From Streptomyces parvus (GTDB taxonomy: Bacteria; Actinomycetota; Actinomycetes; Streptomycetales; Streptomycetaceae), in assembly GCF_014648875.1 (NCBI RefSeq), contig NZ_BMRY01000011.1:1-64000 (forward strand): DNA of 64,000 bases, read 5' to 3'. The translations under genes and the position numbers were made by a program. Numbering within the stretch: position 1 is the stretch's first letter; each line of letters opens with the position of its first letter. Below, piece by piece: positions 1 through 8,617 of this stretch. The notes below the pieces were generated by a model that had not been told where the DNA came from, ran no database searches, and saw only the letters and a list, made by a program, of their open reading frames with translations.

Positions 1-144
1 CCCCCCGACGCCCCGCCACAATGACGTCGCGTCCGGTGTGTACCGACGTCACCACTGGTTCATCCGGGGCTCGTTGGATGTCACGAGCCGCATGCCAGCC
101 GCTCGGCCCACCCACTCCCCGTGGTCGACTCCAGGAGGCACACC

Positions 145-195
145 ATGAGCAGCGTTCGGCGCCCCGCCCTCTTCACCCCGGTGCTCTCCCGGTGA
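145..195 (+). CDS. possible 16-residue leader ORF of the SGNH hydrolase
   Basis: An ATG preceded by a near-perfect AGGAGG opens a 16-codon frame reading MSSVRRPALFTPVLSR. Its TGA (193-195) overlaps the GTG (192-194) that starts the downstream secreted hydrolase. This geometry fits translational coupling by a short leader peptide. The strongest ribosome binding site in the region belongs to this small frame, not to the hydrolase. An alternative is a frameshift, in sequencing or in nature, that split one longer N-terminus. No function is assigned. Confidence 0.35.
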   Translation: MSSVRRPALFTPVLSR

Positions 196-1358
196 CCGGC
201 CGGGTTCCCGCGCCGGCCAGACGAAGTCTGCTGTACGCGGCGGCGGCCGGGATCACGGCGGCCTTCACCGCGGCCCCGCACGCGTCGGCGGCCCCGCGCC
301 CCGCGCCCGGTCTCCCGCGCGCGGGCGCACCCTGGACCACCTCGTGGGCCACCGCGCAGACCGCGCCCACTGCGGACGACCCCCTCGCGTCGGCCGGTCT
401 CACGGACGGCCTCTGCACGACCCGGCTGCGGCTCTCGGCGGGCGGCCAGGTCCGCCTGCGGTACGCGCACGCCTTCGGGACCGCGCAGGTGCTGGTGGGC
501 CCGGTGACCGCCGACGGGCGACCGGTCACCTTCGGCGGGCGGGCGCAGGCGTGGCTGGCGGCGGGCGCCTCCCTCACCAGCGACCCGGTGGCGGGACTCC
601 GGGTGGCGGACGGCTCCCTGCTGACCGTCGGCACGCGGCTCCCGGGCCCCACCGGCCCCTTGTCCTTCCACCGCAACACCCATGCCTGGCACACCGTCGA
701 CGGGGTGCGGACCCGGTCCGTGTTCCTCCTGACCGGGGTCGAGACGACCGGGGCGCGCGGCCCGGTCCTCGCCGTGCTGGGCGACTCCATCGCGGAGGGC
801 TCCGGCACGCCCGACGACGCGGACCTCCGCTGGCCCGACCAGCTGGCCCGCAGGCTGTCCGGCTCCGCCGTCGCCAACCTCGGCATCAGCGGCAACCGGC
901 TGCTGCTCGACAGCGAGCGCTTCGGGCCGAGCGCCCAGGCCCGCTTCGACCGGGACGTGCTGTCGCTGCCGGGGCTGCGGACGGTCCTGGTGCACCTGGG
1001 CGTCAACGACCTCCACCATCTGCCGGTCGAGCGCGACCCGGCGCGGATGGTTGCCGCCTACCGCCAACTCGCCCTGCGCGCACGGTCCGCCGGTCTGCGG
1101 GTGGTGGGCGCCACCATCACCCCGTTCGAGGGGTGGACCCGCTGGACGCCGGAGGCCGACGCGGTACGGCGGGAGGTCAACGAGTCCCTGCGCACCGGGC
1201 GGGTCTTCGACGCCGTCGCCGACTTCGACGCGGCGCTGCGCGACCCTGACCGCCCGTCGCGGCTGCTGCCCGCGTACGACAGCGGCGACGGGCTGCACCC
1301 GGGCACCGAGGGTCACACGGCGATCGCCGCCGCCGTGGACCCCCGGCACCTGCGTTAG
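192..1358 (+). CDS. secreted SGNH/GDSL-family esterase
   Basis: Predicted extracellular esterase or lipase of the SGNH hydrolase fold, 388 residues. The GTG at 192 is chosen because it is followed by a twin-arginine-like N-terminus (ARRSLLYAA), a hydrophobic stretch and an ASA cleavage region. The frame further upstream looks non-coding. Family blocks are visible: GDSIAEG with nucleophile Ser near residue 199, a Gly in ISGNR, GVND as block III, and DGLH as block V with Asp366 and His369. The first 180 residues before the GDS block are rich in beta-type sequence and probably form an accessory domain, as in many Streptomyces paralogues. The substrate cannot be read. The stop codon is formed at the junction with the adjacent MITE-like element. 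Confidence 0.8.
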   Translation: MTGRVPAPARRSLLYAAAAGITAAFTAAPHASAAPRPAPGLPRAGAPWTTSWATAQTAPTADDPLASAGLTDGLCTTRLRLSAGGQVRLRYAHAFGTAQVLVGPVTADGRPVTFGGRAQAWLAAGASLTSDPVAGLRVADGSLLTVGTRLPGPTGPLSFHRNTHAWHTVDGVRTRSVFLLTGVETTGARGPVLAVLGDSIAEGSGTPDDADLRWPDQLARRLSGSAVANLGISGNRLLLDSERFGPSAQARFDRDVLSLPGLRTVLVHLGVNDLHHLPVERDPARMVAAYRQLALRARSAGLRVVGATITPFEGWTRWTPEADAVRREVNESLRTGRVFDAVADFDAALRDPDRPSRLLPAYDSGDGLHPGTEGHTAIAAAVDPRHLR

Positions 1359-1531
1359 GGCCTGTCGTCAAATTCCCGTCGTCGCCCGCAGGGCGGCCGG
1401 GCGGCGCATGGTGCGTGCGATCGCAAGGCGCCGGAATGGTCTCGTAGCGGAGCTACTAGGGCATTTCGGCAACGCCGCGAGCGGGCGTGCCAGGCGTCGC
1501 CCGGCAGGCGGGAATTTGACGACAGGCCCTA
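1356..1531. mobile_element. MITE-like palindromic element with TA target duplication
   Basis: A 172-bp non-coding element (1358-1529) begins GGGCCTGTCGTCAAATTCCC and ends in its exact reverse complement. It is flanked on each side by TA (1356-1357 and 1530-1531). With flanking bases the inverted repeat extends to 26 bp (1353-1378 and 1509-1534), because the rebuilt empty site CGTTAACG is itself palindromic. The interior is an imperfect palindrome with a central hairpin around GTAGCGGAGCTAC. There is no transposase frame, so it would need a trans-acting enzyme. The TA duplication suits IS630/Tc1-mariner-like or some IS5-family enzymes, which is inference. I believe similar sequences recur in Streptomyces genomes but cannot verify this here. 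Confidence 0.75.
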
Positions 1532-1542
1532 ACGGGCGCCCC

Positions 1543-3162
1543 TCACTCCCCCAGCGCGGCCATGGCCGCGTTGTGGCCGGGGACCCCGCTGACCCCGCCG
1601 CCACGTACCGCGCCCGCCCCGCAGAGCAGCACATTGGCGTGCGCGGTCTCCACTCCCCAGCGCCCGGTGCCCTCGTCCGCGTACGGGAAGGAGAGGTCGC
1701 GGTGGAAGATGTGGCCACCGGGCAGCCGCAGATCGCGCTCCAGGTCGAGCGGGGTCTTGGCCTCGATGCACGGTTCACCGTCGGCGTCGAGGGCCAGGCA
1801 GTCGGTGATCGGCTCCTCCAGGTGTGCGTCCAGTTCGGAGAGCGTCGCCTTGAGCAGGGCGGCGCGGGCGGCGTCGTTGCCGGCGGTGAACAGCCGGGCC
1901 GGGGCGTGCAGACCGAAGAGGGTGAGGGTCTGGTAGCCGCGGGCTGCGAGTTCGGGGCCGAGGATCGTCGGGTCGGTCAGCGAGTGGCAGTAGATCTCGG
2001 AGGGCGGGGCGGTGGGCAGCCGGCCGGCCGCCGCGTCCCGGTAGGCGTCGGCGAGCTGCCCGTACCCCTCGGCGATGTGGAACGTGCCCGCGAAGGCCTG
2101 GCGGGGGTCGACGGACCGGTCGCGGAGCCGCGGCAGCCGGGTGAGCAGCATGTTCACCTTGAGCTGGGCGCCCTCGGCGGGCGGGGGCGGGGCGTCGCCG
2201 AGCAGGGCGGCAAGAGCCTGCGGGGAGGCGTTGACGAGCACGCGGCCCGCGGCGACGACGTGCTCGCCGTCCGGGGTGCGGACGGTGACCTCGGCGGCGC
2301 TCCCGTCGGTCTCGATACGGGTCGCCTCGTGCCGTACGCGGATCTCGGCGCCCGCCGCCCGGGCCGCCCCGGCCAGGGCGTCGGTGAGCGCGCCCATGCC
2401 GCCGACAGGGACGTCCCAGTCGCCGGTGCCCCCGCCGATCACGTGGTAGAGGAAGCACCGGTTCTGCAGGAGCGAGGTGTCGTGGGCGTCGGCGAAGGTG
2501 CCGATCAGGGCGTCGGTGAGGACGACCCCGCGCACCAGGTCGTCCGTGAAGTTCTCCTCGACGGCCACGCCGAGCGGTTCCTCGAAGAGCATCCGCCAGG
2601 CATCCGCGTCGTCGATCCGCTCACGCAGCGCGTCGCGGCCGGGCAGCGGTTCGGTGAGCGTGGGGAAGACGCGCTCGGCGACCCGCTGGGTCATCCCGTA
2701 GAAGCGCTGCCAGGCCGCGTATTCGCGTTCACCGCCGGTGAGCGCGGCGAAGGAGTCCCGGGTGCCCTCGCCCGCGACGAGCAACCCGGTGGGGCGGCCG
2801 TCGCGTACGGCGGGGGTGTAGGAGGAGACGGTCCGCTTGCGTACGGCGAAGTCGAGGCCGAGGTCGCGGACGATCTTGTCGGGCAGCAGGGAGACGAGGT
2901 ACGAGTAGCGCGAGAGCCGGGCGTCGAACCCGGCGAAGGGGCGGGTCGAGATCGCCGCTCCCCCGGTGGTGCCGAGCCGTTCCAGGACGAGGACGGACTG
3001 TCCGGCGCGCGCGAGGTAGGCGGCGGCGACCAGGCCGTTGTGGCCGCCCCCGACGATCACGGCGTCGTAGCGGTCCCGGGCGGGCGCGCCGGGCCCGGAG
3101 GCATCCCGGGGTCCGGGCTGACCTGCGGATGTTCGGGATGCGGGGCTCTGAGGTGCGGGCAT
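1543..3162 (-). CDS. FAD-dependent oxidoreductase, phytoene dehydrogenase/PYROXD2-like
   Basis: Flavoprotein of 539 residues. It has an N-terminal dinucleotide-binding motif (AVIVGGGHNGLVAAAYLARA, about residues 34-53), an acidic residue after the second strand (VLVLE), and a C-terminal FAD-contacting segment (LLCGAGAVRGGGVSGVPGHNA). The order of motifs matches the carotenoid/phytoene desaturase superfamily, more exactly the PYROXD2-like branch, whose substrates are mostly unknown. No carotenoid genes are nearby, so pigment synthesis is unlikely. The ATG at 3162 is preferred. The frame stays open far upstream, but only as an antiphase shadow of the neighbouring kinase gene. It lies 61 bp downstream of the kinase on the same strand. 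Confidence 0.75.
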   Translation of the reverse strand: MPAPQSPASRTSAGQPGPRDASGPGAPARDRYDAVIVGGGHNGLVAAAYLARAGQSVLVLERLGTTGGAAISTRPFAGFDARLSRYSYLVSLLPDKIVRDLGLDFAVRKRTVSSYTPAVRDGRPTGLLVAGEGTRDSFAALTGGEREYAAWQRFYGMTQRVAERVFPTLTEPLPGRDALRERIDDADAWRMLFEEPLGVAVEENFTDDLVRGVVLTDALIGTFADAHDTSLLQNRCFLYHVIGGGTGDWDVPVGGMGALTDALAGAARAAGAEIRVRHEATRIETDGSAAEVTVRTPDGEHVVAAGRVLVNASPQALAALLGDAPPPPAEGAQLKVNMLLTRLPRLRDRSVDPRQAFAGTFHIAEGYGQLADAYRDAAAGRLPTAPPSEIYCHSLTDPTILGPELAARGYQTLTLFGLHAPARLFTAGNDAARAALLKATLSELDAHLEEPITDCLALDADGEPCIEAKTPLDLERDLRLPGGHIFHRDLSFPYADEGTGRWGVETAHANVLLCGAGAVRGGGVSGVPGHNAAMAALGE

Positions 3163-3223
3163 GCACCTTCGTAACACGGCGCCCGCCGTCCCCACCAGAG
3201 CGGCGGCTCTCCCCGGACGCCCT

Positions 3224-5401
3224 CTATGCCTGCGCGAGCCGCTCCAGGCAGTGCGCCTCGTCGTCGCGGGCCGCGAGCGTCTGGGGGTGGTCGGGGCCCA
3301 GCGTCCGGGTGCGCGCCTCGGCGACCTGGCGGTAGGCGACGAGGGCCTCGCTCCACCGGCCGAGCCAGCCGAGCCCGGCGGCGACCTCCCGGCGGCTGAC
3401 GACCGTGTCGGGGTGGTCGGGGCCCAGGGCGCGTTCCCGGAGGGCGCAGACGTCGCGCGCCTCGGCGAGCGCCTCCTCCCAGCGCCCCAGCCGCCCGAGG
3501 TTGACCCCGAGGCCGTGGCGGGCTCGCAGTGTCTCGGGGTCGGCCGCTCCGGCGGTCCGGGTACGGTCGGCGACCAGGGAGCGGTACAGCTCCAGGGCCT
3601 CCGTGTCGCGGCCGAGCCGGCCGAGGCTGATGCCGGCCTCGTAGCGGGCGGCGAAGGTGTCGGGGTGGTCGGCGCCGAGGACGTCGGCACGGGACCGGGC
3701 GACGTCCTGGTAGGTCGCCAGTGCCTCCGCCCAGCGGCCCAGCCTGCCCAGGGTGTACGCCACTTCGTAACGGGTCGCGAGGGTGTCGGGGTGTGTCGGG
3801 CCGAGCACGCGGGCGCGGGCGTCGGCGACTTCCCGGGCCAGCCGCCAGGAATCCTCGGGCCGCCCCAGCCGGCAGAGGGTGAAGGCCAGGTTGTGCCGGC
3901 AGCGGAGGGTGTCGGGGTGGTCCGGGCCCATGACGCGTTCGCGGACGGCGAGGACCGTCTCGTACAGCTGGTGGGCCTCGGCGTGCCGGCCGAGCCGGCC
4001 CAGGGCGTGGGCGGTCGCCTGCCGGGCGGCGAGCGTCTGGGGATGGTCGGTGCCCAGGGCGCGTTCGCGGCCCTCGGCGACCCGGGCGAATTCGTGCAGC
4101 GCCTCCTCGGCCCGGCCCGTACGGCTGAGGGTGAGGCCGATCTCGTAGTGGCTGGCGAGGGTGTCGGGGTGGTCCGGGCCGAGGACGCGGCCGCGCTGGG
4201 CGGCGACCTCGCGGTGCACCTCACCCGCCTCCTCCCAGCGGCCGAGGCGGCCGAGGTCGATGCCCGTGCTGTGGCGGCCCTCAAGACCGGCGAGGAGGTC
4301 CGGGGCGGGGGGCGCGGCCGACACGGAGACGAAGGAACCGGTGTGCGGGGCGGTGGCGCGCGCGGTGGTCCACTGCCCCGTCAGCCCGGCGGCCGGGTCG
4401 GGGCGTTCGGCGTGCGGGCCGGCCGCTCCGGTGGCCCGGTGCCCGGCGGTCATGGACCGGGTCCAGGCGGGCAGCGCCCTTTCGCGCGGGGCCGGCGGCA
4501 GCCCGGCGCCGGGCCGCGCGAGGGGGCCCGGTCCGAGCGCGGGCTGTTCGCCGGTCCGGCCGAGGACGATGCGGCGGCGCAGGTCGCCCGCGTCCACGGG
4601 CCGCTCCTCGGGGGCCTTGGCGAGCAGGTCGAGGACGACCCGGTCGAAGAAGCCGGGCAGTTCGGCGCGGTGGGTGCGCAGCGGTTCCGGCGGGGTGTCG
4701 CGGTGGCCGACGAGCACGGCCCAGGCGTCCTCCTGGTCGAACGGCGGTACACCGGTGGCGATTTCGTACAGGACGCAGCCCAGCGAGTAGAGGTCGCTGC
4801 GGTGGTCGACCTCCTTGCCGCTGATCTGCTCCGGCGACATGTAGTGCGGGGTGCCCATGGCGAGGCCGGTGGTGGTGAGCCGGGAGGTCATGCCGATGTC
4901 GTGGCCGAGGCGCGCTATGCCGAAGTCGCAGATCTTCACCGTGCCGTCGGTCAGCCGCATGATGTTGGCGGGCTTGAGGTCACGGTGGACGATGCCCTGC
5001 TGGTGGGTGTAGCCGAGGGCGTCGGCGACCTGTTCCGCGATGTCGACGACATGCTCGACGGGCAGCGGGTGCTGCTGGTTCTCCTCCAGCAGCTGGCTCA
5101 GGTTCTGCCCGTCGAGCAGTTCCATGACGAGGTAGAGCACGCCCTCGTACTCACCGAAGTCGTGCACGACGGTGACGCCCCGGTGCTGGAGGGAGGCGGC
5201 CACCCGGGCCTCGCGCCGGAAGCGCTCGCGCAGGACACGGGTGAACGCCTGGTCGTGCTGGGGGCCCATGGGTTTGAGGCATTTCACGGCGACCTGACGG
5301 CCCAGCGACTCGTCGAGGGCGCGCCACACCTCGCCCATGCCGCCGCGCCCGATCAGTTCGAGCAGCCGGTACCGGCTCTGGATCAGCCTGGTGTCCGCCA
5401 T
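3224..5401 (-). CDS. cytosolic Ser/Thr protein kinase with eight TPR-type repeats
   Basis: A 725-residue Hanks-type kinase. The kinase domain covers about residues 11-270: glycine loop GRGGMGEV (18-25), catalytic Lys40, HRDLKPAN with Asp141, DFG with Asp159, and an activation segment ending GTPHYMSPEQ. A proline-rich linker (about 275-365) follows. The C-terminal half is a tandem array of about 42-residue units carrying the signature GPDHPDTL, counted eight times. This is the kinesin-light-chain type of tetratricopeptide repeat used for protein binding. Unlike PknB or PASTA kinases it has no transmembrane segment or extracellular sensor. The repeats are therefore the likely input or scaffold part. 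Substrates are unknown. Confidence 0.9.
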   Translation of the reverse strand: MADTRLIQSRYRLLELIGRGGMGEVWRALDESLGRQVAVKCLKPMGPQHDQAFTRVLRERFRREARVAASLQHRGVTVVHDFGEYEGVLYLVMELLDGQNLSQLLEENQQHPLPVEHVVDIAEQVADALGYTHQQGIVHRDLKPANIMRLTDGTVKICDFGIARLGHDIGMTSRLTTTGLAMGTPHYMSPEQISGKEVDHRSDLYSLGCVLYEIATGVPPFDQEDAWAVLVGHRDTPPEPLRTHRAELPGFFDRVVLDLLAKAPEERPVDAGDLRRRIVLGRTGEQPALGPGPLARPGAGLPPAPRERALPAWTRSMTAGHRATGAAGPHAERPDPAAGLTGQWTTARATAPHTGSFVSVSAAPPAPDLLAGLEGRHSTGIDLGRLGRWEEAGEVHREVAAQRGRVLGPDHPDTLASHYEIGLTLSRTGRAEEALHEFARVAEGRERALGTDHPQTLAARQATAHALGRLGRHAEAHQLYETVLAVRERVMGPDHPDTLRCRHNLAFTLCRLGRPEDSWRLAREVADARARVLGPTHPDTLATRYEVAYTLGRLGRWAEALATYQDVARSRADVLGADHPDTFAARYEAGISLGRLGRDTEALELYRSLVADRTRTAGAADPETLRARHGLGVNLGRLGRWEEALAEARDVCALRERALGPDHPDTVVSRREVAAGLGWLGRWSEALVAYRQVAEARTRTLGPDHPQTLAARDDEAHCLERLAQA

Positions 5402-5598
5402 CTGCCGTTTCCCGCCCCCGTTGTTCCCGTGTTCCCAACCGCTGTGCTGTGCCCTCCCCGGCCCTCCAGTATGGCTGCCGGTCCGCGGAGTGTGTACGCG
5501 GCGGGGCGGTCCACCGCATGCGCGTGCCCGGACGCTCCTGGGACAATGGCCGCACGGGCGATCGGGAGACCTTCCGGACGACAGGAGACGCGAGGACC

Positions 5599-6594
5599 AT
5601 GATCCCCACCGAACAGCGCGCCACCGCGATCGTCCCCTCGCTCGTCGAGGAGGCCGTGGCCGCGCCCTCCATGCACAACGCTCAGCCGTGGAAGTTCACC
5701 CACCGCTCCGGCAGCCGCCGCCTCTCCCTGTACGGCGATCCGGACCGAACACTGCCGGTCGGCGACCCGGACCAGCGCGCCCTGCACATCGGATGCGGGG
5801 CGGCGCTGATGAATCTGCGGGTGGCCGCCGCGCACCGCGGCTGGACGGCTGTCACCGAGCTGCTGCCCGATCCCCACGATCCCTGGCATCTCGCCGACGT
5901 CCTGCTGGAGGAGAGCCCGGGGGCCACCGACCTCCGGCTGGCTGATCTGCAACCCGCCGTGCGGCGTCGGCGCACCAGTCGGCTCCCGTTCTCGGACGAG
6001 CGGATCCCGCCGGAGATCTGGGACGAGCTGAGCGCGGCGGCGCTGCTGGAAGGGGTCCGGCTGATCGTGCCGGGAACCTGGCACGCCGACGCCGTCGTGG
6101 ACCTCGTGCACGACGCGGAGCTCCTGGAGTCGGCCAACGACGCGATGCGCGCCGAGATCATCACCTGGACCCGCACGGGCCGGGCCGGGGAGGGCCCGGC
6201 CACCGAGGGTGTCCCGTCGTACGCGTTCGGCCCCCGCCAGCACGGGACGACGGCCCCGGTACGGGACTTCGACGTACCGCACAGCTCTCCCGCCCGAGCG
6301 GCCGCCGTGTTCGAGGAACGGCCGCAGACGGCCCTGCTGGGTACCGCGGCGGATCTGCCCGTGGACTGGCTGCGGGCGGGCCAGGGAATGGAGCGCGTGC
6401 TGCTGCAGGCCACGCTCGACGGGCTCGCGACCTCCTTGATCTCGCAGCCTCTCGAATGGCCCGAGCTCAGGGACCTCGCGCGTGATCCGCGTTCCCGGAC
6501 CGGCTTCGTGCAGATGGTGTTCCGCTTCGGCTACGGGCCCGGGGGCCCTGCCACGCCCCGGCGGCCGGTCTCGGAGGTCCTTGAGGTCACGTGA
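5599..6594 (+). CDS. Acg-family FMN-binding nitroreductase homologue
   Basis: A 331-residue protein with the hallmark PSMHNAQPW near the N-terminus (about residues 23-31). It also has an RRRTSRLPF segment in the middle and an FRFGYGP segment at the C-terminus. These are typical of the Acg group (M. tuberculosis Rv2032/Rv3131 type), a divergent nitroreductase family linked to hypoxia or dormancy regulons. The ATG at 5599 is used because the 50 codons before it have no family character and an AGGAG-like site precedes it. It is convergent with an XRE-PPOX gene of the same physiological flavour. A redox or FMN-sequestering role is inferred; catalytic activity is not established for many family members. 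Confidence 0.8.
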   Translation: MIPTEQRATAIVPSLVEEAVAAPSMHNAQPWKFTHRSGSRRLSLYGDPDRTLPVGDPDQRALHIGCGAALMNLRVAAAHRGWTAVTELLPDPHDPWHLADVLLEESPGATDLRLADLQPAVRRRRTSRLPFSDERIPPEIWDELSAAALLEGVRLIVPGTWHADAVVDLVHDAELLESANDAMRAEIITWTRTGRAGEGPATEGVPSYAFGPRQHGTTAPVRDFDVPHSSPARAAAVFEERPQTALLGTAADLPVDWLRAGQGMERVLLQATLDGLATSLISQPLEWPELRDLARDPRSRTGFVQMVFRFGYGPGGPATPRRPVSEVLEVT

Positions 6595-6641
6595 GACGGG
6601 CTCGTCCCGTCTGCCGGAGGAAGCGGATGTGCTCCGCGCCG

Positions 6642-7319
6642 TCAGCCGGCCTCGCCCGGGGCGTCGGGGACGACGATCTTGCGCCCGGTGATCCGCCGGG
6701 GCGCGAGGACCATGACGTGCTCGCGCTCGGCGCCCGCCCACGGGGTCGAGTACGCGGCCTCCCTCAGCTGCCGCGCGGCCTCCTCGTCCGTGACGGCGTG
6801 CACGGTTCCGACGAGCAGGACGCTCCAGCCCTTGCTGAAGGCGTCGTCGATGTGGTCGGCCTCGAGGGCGATCTCGGTGTCGTCGGCGGTGGCCAGCGGG
6901 GAGTCCTCCGCCGTGCTGAACACCACCTCGCCGTCGCTCACCTGGTAGTTCACCGGCAGGACGACCGGCCCGTCGCCGAGGGTCAGGGCCACCCGCCCCA
7001 CCCCGTGGTCACCCAGCAGCGTCCAGCACATCGCTTCGTCGAGTTCAGCCATCCGGGCGCGCCGGGCGCCCCGGCCCGCGCCGCGCGGCAACTCGACCGC
7101 CCCGCCCGTCAGCTCCAGGACCGTGGTCTCCAGCGCGTCGGCGAGCCGGAGCAGGAAGCCGACACCCGGGGTCGCGGACTGCTCCTCGACGTACTCGATG
7201 TAGCCGGGCGCGGCGCCCGCCCGCAGAGCTACGTCCTGCCGGGACAGGCCGAGCTGCAGACGGCGTGCCGAGATGCGCCGGCCCAGGTCGCCGCCGGCCG
7301 ACTGCGGTGCTGAGGGCAT
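6642..7319 (-). CDS. XRE-type HTH fused to pyridoxamine 5'-phosphate oxidase-like domain
   Basis: A 225-residue fusion. The N-terminus (about 10-70) is a Cro/C1-type helix-turn-helix (LGRRISARRLQLGLSRQDVA, then GAAPGYIEYVEE). The C-terminal part (about 88-215) is a split-barrel FMN or nitroreductase-like domain of the PPOX class (GVGRVAL, PVVLPVNYQV, DTEIALEADHID, GWSVLLVGTV). The architecture suggests a flavin- or heme-responsive DNA-binding protein, which is inference. An AAGGAG site lies 8 bp before the ATG at 7319. It converges on the Acg-like gene, 47 bp apart; the two families often co-occur in actinobacterial dormancy sets. Confidence 0.8.
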   Translation of the reverse strand: MPSAPQSAGGDLGRRISARRLQLGLSRQDVALRAGAAPGYIEYVEEQSATPGVGFLLRLADALETTVLELTGGAVELPRGAGRGARRARMAELDEAMCWTLLGDHGVGRVALTLGDGPVVLPVNYQVSDGEVVFSTAEDSPLATADDTEIALEADHIDDAFSKGWSVLLVGTVHAVTDEEAARQLREAAYSTPWAGAEREHVMVLAPRRITGRKIVVPDAPGEAG

Positions 7320-7441
7320 CGCGGGGCTCCTTCACTGTCGACGTGCGTCCCCCCGGCTCACGCTAACCAGGACCGCGAGCGGTCGCAGCGCGGAGGCCCG
7401 TCGTACCCTTCCCCGAGTTCACCTGCCCCGGGGAGATTCGC

Positions 7442-8557
7442 TTGTCCGTCCGTGCTCGGCTCCGTGCCACCGTGCCCGCTCCGCTGCCCTCGCCCGAGGC
7501 CGGTCCCCCGGAGATCACTGGGCCGCAGGGGCGCCGACTGCTCGTCCAGCGGAGCGACGACGCGATCGTGGCCCAGCCTCTGGACGACGCCTTCGCCGCC
7601 CGCACCGGAGCGACCGTCCGTTTCCCCGCGCCGTGGCCGCGGCACCGTGGCACGTGGGAGGTGGCGCCGGACGCGACCCTGGCCGTCTTCGCCGGGGTCC
7701 ATGCCGTGCGCGCGGTAGATCCGTCGGGGGCGACGCGCTGGGAGGTCCGCCACGGGTGCTGGTCCGGCCGCTGCGACGAGATCCACGAGTCGTACGAGTC
7801 CTACGCGGACCGGCGGGACCACCGGTACCCCGAGAGCGGCTCGGTCGGCTTCTCGGCGGACGGCAGGCTCGTCTGGGCGCACGTACGCGGCCCGTTGCCC
7901 GGGGGTGAGCTGAGCCCCGACACGGCGGATGAGTGGCTGGTCATCGACGCCGGGGACGGTCGCGTGCTCGCGCGGGCGGACGCCGAAGCGGCGGCGGCCG
8001 GCAGCGCTCACCTGCCCCATCCGACGGATCCCGCGCAGATGGGGCTGAGTATCGGCGAGGGCCAGGACGGCGCGCCGCTGCGCTGGGGCCGGTGGGACGG
8101 GAAGGAGCTGACCCTGGACGGCGACCTGTGTCTGCTGAGCCTGAGCCCGTCGGGCGACCGGCTCATGACCGTCTCCCACGACCAGGACTCCCTCGCGGTA
8201 CGGGACTCCCGTGGCGCCGTCGTCGAGGCGCTGGACTGGGACGCCGGCGCGGCGATACCCCGGCACCCGGAAGCTCCCGCCGACACCGAGGAGGACGAAC
8301 TGCCCGTCTGCTGGGACTGGGCCGGCGGCTTCCTCGACGAGACGACCCTGATCGCGTCGACCACCGAGAGCGACGAGGACTGCGGGCAGTACCGGCACTG
8401 GCTGGTCGACACCACGGCGGCACGGCACTTCGTGCCGGTCGACTACCCCTCACCGGTCTCCTGCGAACCGACCGCGCTGGGCGGCGGTTGCTGGTCGACG
8501 CTGTCCCCGTCCCGTGACGTCGTCCACGTCTGGAGTCCCGACGGACCGGAAAGCTGA
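7442..8557 (+). CDS. uncharacterised protein, possible beta-propeller
   Basis: No family is recognised with confidence. The 371-residue protein has no signal peptide or membrane span. It contains repeated blade-like strings such as TLAVFAGVHAVRAVDPSGATRW and VGFSADGRLVW, and later LCLLSLSPSGDRLMTVS and VVHVWSPDG. These resemble WD40/PQQ-type propeller strands. The start is a TTG: GGGGAG sits about 7 bp upstream, no in-frame ATG or GTG gives a better site, and the sequence from SVRARL onward looks coding. It is divergent from the XRE-PPOX gene with 122 bp between them. Confidence 0.6.
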   Translation: MSVRARLRATVPAPLPSPEAGPPEITGPQGRRLLVQRSDDAIVAQPLDDAFAARTGATVRFPAPWPRHRGTWEVAPDATLAVFAGVHAVRAVDPSGATRWEVRHGCWSGRCDEIHESYESYADRRDHRYPESGSVGFSADGRLVWAHVRGPLPGGELSPDTADEWLVIDAGDGRVLARADAEAAAAGSAHLPHPTDPAQMGLSIGEGQDGAPLRWGRWDGKELTLDGDLCLLSLSPSGDRLMTVSHDQDSLAVRDSRGAVVEALDWDAGAAIPRHPEAPADTEEDELPVCWDWAGGFLDETTLIASTTESDEDCGQYRHWLVDTTAARHFVPVDYPSPVSCEPTALGGGCWSTLSPSRDVVHVWSPDGPES

Positions 8558-8617
8558 TCCCGGCCGTCCGGCCGTCCCGACAGGGCTTTCCCCGCCACGA
8601 GGCCGTACGACACGGCA

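Noticed and set aside
3163..4284. N-terminal 374-residue extension of the FAD oxidoreductase frame
   Set aside because: Arg/Pro/Ser-rich, out of phase with the kinase TPR repeats it overlaps. The flavoprotein starts naturally at 3162.
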